DNA from: Bifidobacteriaceae bacterium
GTDB lineage: Bacteria > Actinomycetota > Actinomycetes > Actinomycetales > WQXJ01
Assembly (NCBI GenBank): GCA_031265345.1
Contig: JAISCU010000173.1
Location: 1-7,329 of the forward strand
Reading direction: 5' to 3'
DNA length: 7,329 nt
Positions 1 to 5,470 of the stretch are shown piece by piece (the first letter of the stretch is position 1; each line of letters starts with the position of its first letter). The translations under genes and the position numbers were made by a program. Under the pieces are notes generated by a model. The model was not told where the DNA came from, searched no databases, and was given only the letters and a program-made list of their open reading frames with translations.

Positions 1-249
1 GGCCAGGATCGCCCGCAGCCACTCGTCCATGCCTGCCAGCGATCCTCGCGTGCCGTCCAGTGCAGGGCCGCCGGTGGTCGCCACCAACCCGCGCAACTCC
101 TCAAGGTGGCCGGGGCGACCGGCCATGAACCGGTCGAACAGGATGTCCTGGACCGCCCACCATCCCCGCGTTCCCAAGTTGTACGGATTGTCGTAGGTGT
201 TCGCCACCCCGGCCGCTACACGGGCGTACTCGTCGTCTCGTCTGCCCAT
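1..249 (-). CDS. Candidate immunity protein for the upstream nuclease toxin (partial, 3' end outside window)
   Basis: This reading frame starts at an ATG (247-249) and stays open for 83 codons to the left edge, so only the N-terminal part is seen. Its start lies 2 bases after the TGA of the toxin gene, and a GAGG ribosome site 8 bases before the ATG sits inside the last toxin codons, so the two genes are translationally coupled. The visible protein is soluble, has no signal peptide or membrane segment, and is rich in charged and aromatic residues; it opens MGRRDDEYARVA, has a tryptophan pair in TRGWWAVQ, and continues in helical-looking segments (DILFDRF, MDEWLRAIL). I do not recognise the family. 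The immunity role is inferred from position: polymorphic toxins with cytoplasm-acting nuclease domains are normally followed directly by a small cytosolic antidote gene. It could instead be an unrelated small hypothetical protein. Confidence 0.72.
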   Translation of the reverse strand, partial: MGRRDDEYARVAAGVANTYDNPYNLGTRGWWAVQDILFDRFMAGRPGHLEELRGLVATTGGPALDGTRGSLAGMDEWLRAILA

Positions 250-251
250 GG

Positions 252-3200
252 TCACGGCCTCGGCAGGTAGATCGTGAACGGGATCTCGATCCGTTTGCCG
301 GCCTCGGTCGAGGTGTCCATGAGCAGGTCCATCAGCTTCGGGCTCGGGAAACCAGCGCCGTCTGCGGCCTCTCTGGCGAAGAACACCCATTCGAGGCTGT
401 CGAACTGAAGTCTGCGAGCCAGGTCAGGATCTTTCGCCATTCTTTGCAGCAGCGCCCGGTCCTTGGCGACCTGCCTCCGGTGGCGGCCGGAGTCGCGGGT
501 CGAACCGATCTTCAACTCGAACGCCTTGGTTTCCCCACCGGATTCGCCGATGACATCGTAGAACCGGTTTTCCGGCTTCCCTTCGGTCCCGCTCGTGCTG
601 ATGGCGCGCTTCTTGGGCTCCGCTCCCTTCACCCCATGCAATTTGAAACCGGTCTCGGCTTCTTCCTCTGTCGCGAGCTTCTTGACCCCTTTGAACATGT
701 CGTCCGGTGGGACTTCGACACGCTTCGCCCGCTTCAATACTTTGATCATGTCGAGCTGCGACCAGCGGTGCTTCGCCGCCACGGCAAGGAAGTCCTCGAC
801 CTGGGACCTGGACAGGCCCTTGTGGATCGCCAGGACCTCGTCGATGCCCCCCGCGACGAGCTCGGCGAGTTTTTCACTCGCTTTGACGGCCTTCGCGCTC
901 TTGGCGACCTTGCCAGTGCCCGCGGCCAAGACCGACACCTGGGCGCGGGCGGCAGCCGGGGCCGCGGCGGCGGCATCGGCGAAGGTCTTCAGGCCGCCGG
1001 TCGGGACGCTGGACGCGGGATTGTCGGAGAGCGCCACCTTCGCCAGTGTTTGCGCCCGGTCCAAGGCGCGAGTGGAGTCCGGCGCCTCTTTCATGACCTT
1101 GGCCGTGACTTCGCCGAACCGCGCGACCTGCCGGACCGCTTTGACGCCGTCGCCAAGCAATGGGATCACGCCGACCACCGACAACCCAGCCGAGACGAAG
1201 TCTCCCTTGATGCTGGAGGCCAGGAAGTCCCGCGCGTCGCCCACCCCCGGGAACGCGAAACCGCCCGTGATCTGGCCCGCCAAGAACACCCAGGTGTCGC
1301 CCTCACAGAAACCGCCGAGCCCCTCGATGTCGCCGCACAGGGTGCCATTCAAGAACTCGCTGACGTAGTCGAGCTTGTCGATCTTGACGTCGTGGATCAG
1401 CGGATCGAACCCGTCGCCGTTCACCGCCCACTCGTACTCGTCGAGGTCGGAGAAACCGTCCGCGTCCGTGTCGCGCCAGTAGTCGTCCGTGCCCAGCATG
1501 AACTCTTCGGCATCGTTCAGCCCGTCGTTGTCCGGGTCGCGGTCGAAGGCCTCGAAACCGTTGGCGATCTCGGTCAGGTCGTCGAGCCCGTCGTAGTCGG
1601 TGTCCTTCTTGGTCGGGTCCGACACCGGTGAGTACCGGATGTCGACGTCGTATGGGCTGTGCGGCAGAGGGTTCAATTCCTCGCCGTCACTGAGCCCGTC
1701 GCCGTCGGTGTCGGGGTTGTGCGGGTCGGTCGCTCGCCACACGGAACTGAACACGGAGAAACGGCCCTTGATCTCCTCGGAGTCGTAGATGCCGTCGCCG
1801 TCCGAGTCCGGACCCCAGTCATGGTCCGGCATGGTGCCATCCCAATCCATCCCGCGGGATAGCCATTGGTCAGCGGTCCACATTGCTCCGCCGGTGGACT
1901 CAGTGAATTCCCGCAAAGACGACGCCGTGGCGCTGTCCAACCCCTCACCCACGATTATGAGGCTGACGCGGATCCGTCCATCCTTGACCAGCGTACGGAT
2001 CTGAGGGGTATCAGGGTTGAAACGCGGCGCTGTCGTGATAAACACCGCGTCCTCGGGGCCCGACCATTCGTATAGTCCGTTGATCATGTCATTGACCGAT
2101 GGCACATAATCAGGGTCGCTCGGGTAGCCAGCGACGTAAAAGTCGAGTTGACTGGTCCGCGTGTTTTGGAGGCAGCCGGCCAACAGGCGCTCGTCGCGCG
2201 TGCCGTCAGCAGCACTCCCGCAGGTGCCGCTCATGATCGACGCGATGCGATACATCGGCTTGTAGAACCTCCCGACATGGAAGAATCCGCGGGTCACCGA
2301 CCGGATCAGGTTCAAGGCGGCCTCGAAACGCGCTTCGCCCGGATCACGGAAGCCCCCGGCCGATGTGTTGTCGACCGCCAGCGTCAGGAAGGGCCTCGGG
2401 TCAGCCTCCCAGGGCACAGGCGAGGTGCTTACGTTGCCTGGGTCGGGTGTCCCCGGATTCGCCGCTCCGTCCACGACGGCGAAGGGGGAGAACCGGTCGG
2501 TGGTCAGGGTGACCGTGCCCGCCGCCAGGTCCGCGACCTGCCCAGCTGGCTCATCGACCACCTGGGTCTCGGAGTCGATGTGGATCGCCACCGGCTCTGA
2601 GCCTTCGGTCAGGAGCGCCGGATCGAACGGCAGCACCAGCGTCGCTGTGACGCCTTCTTCTGCCAGCACTCTCACAGCCGTTCCCAGCAGCCCTTCCAGG
2701 TCCTCGAACCGAACATCTTGGGTCGGGACCAGCCTGGACCGGGTCACCACCGAACCCGGCCCGGTAACCGTCAACGACCCACCCTCGACATCGCTCGGCG
2801 CCGCATACGTGAACTCGTCATCCGCGTCTGCCACCCCATCCGAGTCAGAGTCGACTGATAGCGGATTCGAGCCCAGTTGGGACTCCACCAGATCAGTCAA
2901 CCCGTCCCGGTCGCTGTCCGGCTCCAGCGGGTCCGTCCCGGCAGCCAGCTCCGCGCCGTCCAACACCCCGTCCCCGTCACTGTCATCCGACAACGGTCTC
3001 GTCCCGGCTGCCGTCTCGGCCGCGTTCGACAACCCGTCGCCGTCCGGGTCCTCATCGCCGTCCAACACGCCGTCACCGTCCGAGTCCGGGTCGGCCGGGT
3101 CGGTGCCGGCTCGCAACTCTCCGGCGTCCGGCAGGCCGTCAGCGTCGGCATCCGCGCTGAACGGGTCCGTGCCTGCCCGCAGCTCGACCGCATCCGGGAC

Positions 3201-4037
3201 CCGGTCGCCGTCCAGGTCCCCGTCCGCGCCGCCGAGGTCCGCCAAGGTGAACTTCACTTCGCAGGAGTAGTAGGCGTTGACCCCGGAGCCGCCCGCGCAC
3301 CGGTCCCAGCCCGCGTCGCCGTAGTGCGAGTCGTTCCCAGGGCCGCCGATCAGCAGGTCGTCCCCGGCGTTGCCCTTCACCGAGTCCGCGCCCTCGCCGG
3401 CCACGATCCGGTCGTTCCCGTCGTCGCCCCACAGGGTGTCGGCTTTGCCGGTGTCGATGATCGTGTCGTCCCCGGCGCCGCCGCGCACCGTGTCAGCGCC
3501 CGCCTCCCCGTAGATCAGGTCGGCGCCGGCCTCGCCCCACAGGGTGTCCCCGCCGGCGCCGCCCCAGATCACATCGTCGCCGGGCCCGGCGTGGACCGTG
3601 TCCCCGCCGTCCCCGGCCTCGATCTGGTCGGCGCCGTCCTCGCCCTTGATCGTGTCCCCGCCCGCCCCGCCGTAGATCACGTCGTCGCCGGGGCCGCCGT
3701 AGATCGTGTCCCCGCCGTCGTCGCCATAGATCACGTCGTTGCCGGCGCCCGCTTTGATGGTGTCGCCGCCCCCGCCGCCGCAGATCACATCGTCACCGTC
3801 GGTGCCCTTCAACACATCCCCGGCAGTCGTACCGAACACGGTGCAACCGCGGGCCGGGTCGAAGTTCTCAAGTTTCCCGGCCGCCAATGATGGCGACTGA
3901 GCGGGCATCAGCGTGAACGCCAAGACCCCGGCAACGCCGCCAGCCAACAAGGCACTCACAGCGCGACCGCGTCGCTTGGCGACGGGACGGCCATGGCGGC
4001 CAGAACGGGAAAACAGGTACGGGGATGAGGAACTCAT
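252..4037 (-). CDS. Secreted multidomain polymorphic toxin with RTX-like and TSP3-like repeats and a C-terminal PD-(D/E)XK nuclease domain
   Basis: The protein has 1261 residues from the ATG at 4037, chosen because AAGGAG lies 8 bases upstream; a TTG nine codons earlier is less likely. Domains in order: an arginine-rich n-region and hydrophobic stretch with an A-A cleavage site near residue 53 (Sec signal peptide); hemolysin-type calcium repeats, about 69-250, bracketed by C65/C86 and C247/C259; thrombospondin type-3-like DxDxDG loops, about 271-408; a beta-rich segment, about 416-523; a degenerate vWA-like domain, about 548-725; a second type-3 block, about 740-880; a hydrophobic pre-toxin segment with IPLLGD, about 918-975; a helical, alanine-rich linker; and a nuclease-like domain from about 1158. 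The last carries RFYD (D1161), the ExK of FELK (E1174, K1176) and QVAKD (Q1189, D1193), the pattern of restriction-endonuclease-fold toxin domains. I see no LPxTG sorting signal, LXG/WXG domain or intein. Nucleic-acid cleavage in rival cells is inferred; the target is unknown. Confidence 0.85.
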   Translation of the reverse strand: MSSSSPYLFSRSGRHGRPVAKRRGRAVSALLAGGVAGVLAFTLMPAQSPSLAAGKLENFDPARGCTVFGTTAGDVLKGTDGDDVICGGGGGDTIKAGAGNDVIYGDDGGDTIYGGPGDDVIYGGAGGDTIKGEDGADQIEAGDGGDTVHAGPGDDVIWGGAGGDTLWGEAGADLIYGEAGADTVRGGAGDDTIIDTGKADTLWGDDGNDRIVAGEGADSVKGNAGDDLLIGGPGNDSHYGDAGWDRCAGGSGVNAYYSCEVKFTLADLGGADGDLDGDRVPDAVELRAGTDPFSADADADGLPDAGELRAGTDPADPDSDGDGVLDGDEDPDGDGLSNAAETAAGTRPLSDDSDGDGVLDGAELAAGTDPLEPDSDRDGLTDLVESQLGSNPLSVDSDSDGVADADDEFTYAAPSDVEGGSLTVTGPGSVVTRSRLVPTQDVRFEDLEGLLGTAVRVLAEEGVTATLVLPFDPALLTEGSEPVAIHIDSETQVVDEPAGQVADLAAGTVTLTTDRFSPFAVVDGAANPGTPDPGNVSTSPVPWEADPRPFLTLAVDNTSAGGFRDPGEARFEAALNLIRSVTRGFFHVGRFYKPMYRIASIMSGTCGSAADGTRDERLLAGCLQNTRTSQLDFYVAGYPSDPDYVPSVNDMINGLYEWSGPEDAVFITTAPRFNPDTPQIRTLVKDGRIRVSLIIVGEGLDSATASSLREFTESTGGAMWTADQWLSRGMDWDGTMPDHDWGPDSDGDGIYDSEEIKGRFSVFSSVWRATDPHNPDTDGDGLSDGEELNPLPHSPYDVDIRYSPVSDPTKKDTDYDGLDDLTEIANGFEAFDRDPDNDGLNDAEEFMLGTDDYWRDTDADGFSDLDEYEWAVNGDGFDPLIHDVKIDKLDYVSEFLNGTLCGDIEGLGGFCEGDTWVFLAGQITGGFAFPGVGDARDFLASSIKGDFVSAGLSVVGVIPLLGDGVKAVRQVARFGEVTAKVMKEAPDSTRALDRAQTLAKVALSDNPASSVPTGGLKTFADAAAAAPAAARAQVSVLAAGTGKVAKSAKAVKASEKLAELVAGGIDEVLAIHKGLSRSQVEDFLAVAAKHRWSQLDMIKVLKRAKRVEVPPDDMFKGVKKLATEEEAETGFKLHGVKGAEPKKRAISTSGTEGKPENRFYDVIGESGGETKAFELKIGSTRDSGRHRRQVAKDRALLQRMAKDPDLARRLQFDSLEWVFFAREAADGAGFPSPKLMDLLMDTSTEAGKRIEIPFTIYLPRP
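1398..1820 (-). repeat. Thrombospondin type-3-like calcium-loop block 2 inside the toxin gene
   Basis: Toxin residues 740-880 contain five more DxDxDGxxD loops (DSDGDGIYD, DTDGDGLSD, DTDYDGLDD, DPDNDGLND, DTDADGFSD). The spacers between them are longer and more varied than in block 1, so this block was probably not made by a recent copy of block 1. It separates the vWA-like domain from the pre-toxin and nuclease segments, fitting a second stalk that positions the toxic tip. Confidence 0.85.
2814..3227 (-). repeat. Thrombospondin type-3-like calcium-loop block 1 inside the toxin gene
   Basis: Toxin residues 271-408 contain about seven aspartate-rich loops of the form DxDxDGxxD (for example DSDGDGVLD, DSDRDGLTD, DSDSDGVAD), most followed by an E-L/T-x-x-G-T-D-P spacer such as ELRAGTDP. 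This is the usual layout of bacterial type-3 repeats, which chelate calcium and act as a stiff extracellular stalk. One loop pair (DGDEDPDGDG) is compressed. Confidence 0.88.
3288..3833 (-). repeat. Hemolysin-type (RTX-like) nonapeptide repeat block inside the toxin gene
   Basis: About twenty 9-residue units of the GGxGxDxUx type (27 bp each at DNA level) fill toxin residues 69-250. They pair into nine 18-residue units across residues 81-242, for example GDDVIYGGAGGDTIKGED, in which one half carries DDVI and the other GDTI. Such repeats bind calcium and form parallel beta-rolls outside the cell. The last three units drift from the consensus. In GC the block is the richest part of the gene: I counted 47 G/C in the 60 bases from 3541. 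Confidence 0.9.
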
Positions 4038-4045
4038 CAGGCTCG

Positions 4046-4051
4046 CTCCTT
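4046..4051 (-). promoter_or_regulatory. Ribosome binding site that fixes the toxin start
   Basis: On the minus strand this reads AAGGAG and is 8 bases upstream of the ATG at 4037. The alternative TTG start at 4064 lies before it and would make the ribosome site part of the coding sequence, so the ATG is preferred. Confidence 0.85.
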
Positions 4052-4093
4052 CGGGTCTAGACAATGTGGCATATGCAACCCGACATTTGAGCG

Positions 4094-4123
4094 CAGAGCC
4101 CCCATCGGGCTCTGGTCCACCAG
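4094..4123. promoter_or_regulatory. Perfect inverted repeat plus overlapping second dyad upstream of the toxin gene
   Basis: CAGAGCCC (4094-4101) and GGGCTCTG (4107-4114) are exact reverse complements around a 5-base loop. They overlap a second dyad, CTGGT/ACCAG, at 4112-4123 with a 2-base centre. The pair begins 57 bases upstream of the toxin start. It could be an operator or an RNA hairpin in the toxin leader. No T-run follows on either strand and no gene converges here, so a terminator is unlikely. Confidence 0.45.
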
Positions 4124-4156
4124 CCTAGTCCCAAGCACCCAGCAGACTCAAGACGG

Positions 4157-4198
4157 ACGGCGGACCGACGGACGGACAGGCCGCGGTCCGACCGCCGT
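4157..4198. repeat. Imperfect GC-rich inverted repeat in the divergent region
   Basis: ACGGCGG (4157-4163) pairs with CCGCCGT (4192-4198), and the inner ACCG (4164-4167) pairs with CGGT (4184-4187), leaving a 4-base bulge and a 16-base loop. The left side also carries a simple GGAC-type repetition (several CGGAC copies between 4152 and 4178), so part of the dyad may come from low-complexity sequence. Function is unknown. Confidence 0.35.
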
Positions 4199-4454
4199 GA
4201 TCGGGCCGTGCGACTGGGTCCTCGGTGGCCATTTCGACGTTCTCAAACTCCCGCATCCGCGCCGCCCCAGAATTGGCGCGAGCCGAAGTCGGCGTCCCCG
4301 ACCAGCGCAAACGCGGAAACTAGACCCCCCGAAACCCAAACCTAGACTGCCCAACTGGCCAGCCGAGGGTGAAATCTAGCCGCATGCGATCGCCAAGGAT
4401 CGGCGCCACACCGGTTCTGCCCCCAACCCCGCAGGCTCCCAGGCGGTAGCCCTC

Positions 4455-4919
4455 GTGCGCCTGGAACCTGACCCCTACCCGCTCGCTCCGGGCGACCTCC
4501 GCGACCTCGCGATCGACGTCCTCAATTGGCTCGGTTGGGAGTCCCAAGACCTCTCCGACTCGACTTCGATGCGCTTGACGCCGCCCGGCGCCGCCCCGAT
4601 CATCTTGGAACTGACGAACGCCATGGACGATGCCGTCCTCCCGGCCGACCGCCACCCCGCGAGTTCCAGCGCCGCAAGTTCCGGCCCCCCGCCGTCCGTC
4701 CCGCCGGGCTCCGGCCGGCCGGACGTTGACCTGCGCGGCCTCGGCCCCGAACCCGGCCGCAGGCTGACCTCCAAGACTCGTATCACTGTCGAATGCCCAG
4801 ACGCCCAAGAGGCGTTGGCCCGAATCCTGCTCGACGAAATCCACGGCGCCATCCAGCGCCGAACCGAACAAGGCCGAACCGAACAAGGCCGAACCGACCC
4901 AGAAGGAACCACGACATGA
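4455..4919 (+). CDS. Hypothetical protein, first gene of the signalling/protease operon
   Basis: The protein has 154 residues from a GTG start, with AGGCGG 8 bases upstream; the same frame is open back to a TAG at 4377 but has no better start codon. I do not recognise the family. It has two compact, conserved-looking ends: residues about 10-65 (helical LRDLAIDVLNWLGW, then a strand-like APIILEL) and about 105-135 (strand-like TRITVEC, then helical AQEALARILLDEIHGAI). A serine/proline/glycine-rich linker of about 35 residues joins them. The C-terminus is an RTEQG repeat. It has no signal peptide or membrane segment, so it should be cytoplasmic. Its stop overlaps the start of the FHA gene by four bases (ATGA), so co-translation is expected. 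An adaptor or regulatory role in the phospho-signalling module is inference only. Confidence 0.68.
   Translation: MRLEPDPYPLAPGDLRDLAIDVLNWLGWESQDLSDSTSMRLTPPGAAPIILELTNAMDDAVLPADRHPASSSAASSGPPPSVPPGSGRPDVDLRGLGPEPGRRLTSKTRITVECPDAQEALARILLDEIHGAIQRRTEQGRTEQGRTDPEGTTT
4858..4897 (+). repeat. 15-bp tandem repeat at the 3' end of the first operon gene
   Basis: GCCGAACCGAACAAG occurs twice in exact tandem (4858-4872, 4873-4887), followed by a 10-base partial copy (4888-4897). It encodes the RTEQG repeat of the protein tail. The unit keeps the frame, so copy-number change would lengthen or shorten the tail without disrupting the gene or the overlapping FHA start. Confidence 0.85.
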
Positions 4920-5470
4920 AGCAATGTGAACGCGGGCATTTCTACGACGAGACCCGTTACGAGACCTGCCGGTACTGCTCCGAGGTCCAACAGGGCGTCG
5001 GCGCGACGGTGGGTCTGAGCCCGGTGACCCCCATCGGCGCGACCGTCCCGCTGCGGTCGCCAGGCGGAGGAGCAGGCGCCCCGAACGACGGCGGCGCGCA
5101 CACCGTGGCCGTGATGCACAAGCGCATCGGCTTCGACCCGCCGGTGGCATTCGTGGTGGTGACTCAGGGCCCGCACAGGGGCGAGCATTTCCGGCTGCGG
5201 GCGGGCCGCAGTTTCATCGGCCGCGCAGCCGATGCCGACGTCGCGCTCCCTTCCGACGACACAGTCTCGCGCGAGGCCCACGCCCTGATCAGCTACGACC
5301 AGAAGGCCAATTCGTTCCTGATCGCGCCAGGCCAGTCGCGTGGCTTGACCTACCGGGGCGACCACGAGGTGGTCGGCGCCGAGACCCTGGAGCCCTACGA
5401 CGTGATCGAGGTCGGCAAGACCAAAGCCGTGTTCCTCCCGCTGTGCGGCCCGCATTTCCGGTGGGAGTGA
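4916..5470 (+). CDS. Zinc-ribbon/FHA domain phosphopeptide-binding protein
   Basis: The protein has 184 residues from the ATG at 4916, which overlaps the preceding stop and has AAGGA 8 bases upstream. The N-terminus has a small zinc-ribbon-like pattern, C4-x3-H8 with C18-x2-C21, in the context KQCERGHFYD. A glycine/proline linker follows. The C-terminal FHA domain, about 78-175, shows its hallmarks: FIGR (G102-R103), a strand-loop region ending in VSREAH (S118, R119, H122), and a late PYDVIEVGKTK strand. FHA domains bind phosphothreonine peptides and usually partner serine/threonine kinases. The ending LCGPHFRWE resembles a family of short zinc-ribbon/FHA proteins I recall from Gram-positive signalling clusters. 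One extra residue sits between the conserved R and H compared with the textbook SRxH motif. It is cytoplasmic and lies directly before a PP2C phosphatase, so it probably reads phosphorylation that the phosphatase removes. Confidence 0.9.
   Translation: MKQCERGHFYDETRYETCRYCSEVQQGVGATVGLSPVTPIGATVPLRSPGGGAGAPNDGGAHTVAVMHKRIGFDPPVAFVVVTQGPHRGEHFRLRAGRSFIGRAADADVALPSDDTVSREAHALISYDQKANSFLIAPGQSRGLTYRGDHEVVGAETLEPYDVIEVGKTKAVFLPLCGPHFRWE

Larger units (their letters stand above)
4038..4454. other. Divergent intergenic region between the toxin unit and the FHA/PP2C/protease unit
   Basis: No convincing gene lies here. The short open frames it contains lack ribosome sites and have proline/arginine-rich, unconvincing products. 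Both flanking units point outward, so promoters for both should be in this stretch. I did not find a clear -35/-10 pair for either one. TAGACT at 4343-4348 matches an actinobacterial -10 hexamer but has no fitting -35. Recognisable structure is limited to the inverted repeats at 4094-4123 and 4157-4198 and five CTAG tetranucleotides (near 4057, 4124, 4319, 4342 and 4376). Confidence 0.7.

Noticed and set aside
444..1631. Long plus-strand open frame of 395 codons opposite the toxin
   Set aside because: It is antisense to a protein with clear domains throughout, lacks a ribosome site, and its product is an Arg/Val/Asp-rich translation typical of the reverse frame of high-GC coding DNA.
3288..3833. 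Regular short repeats suggesting a CRISPR array
   Set aside because: The 27-bp periodicity is in frame with a coding sequence, there are no unique spacers, and the translation is a clear RTX-type repeat.
2365..3890. Plus-strand frames opposite the repeat blocks (301 and 337 codons)
   Set aside because: They are repetitive reflections of the Asp-rich type-3 and Gly/Asp-rich RTX repeats on the other strand, with Ser/Pro- or Val/Arg-rich products and no recognisable domain.
4038..4064. TTG start nine codons before the toxin ATG
   Set aside because: The extension would contain the AAGGAG site that serves the ATG at 4037, and the signal peptide reads normally from that ATG.
4157..4198. GC-rich hairpin as a transcription terminator
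   Set aside because: Both flanking genes point away from it, and no T-run follows on either strand.
4197..4379. Small 60-codon plus-strand frame in the divergent region
   Set aside because: No ribosome site, and the product is Pro/Arg/Lys-rich with no plausible fold; it probably reflects GC-rich non-coding DNA lacking stops.
4320..5455. Minus-strand frames of 276 and 326 codons opposite the first two operon genes
   Set aside because: They lie antisense to the FHA protein, whose motifs are unmistakable, and their products are Arg/Ser/Gly-rich without motifs.
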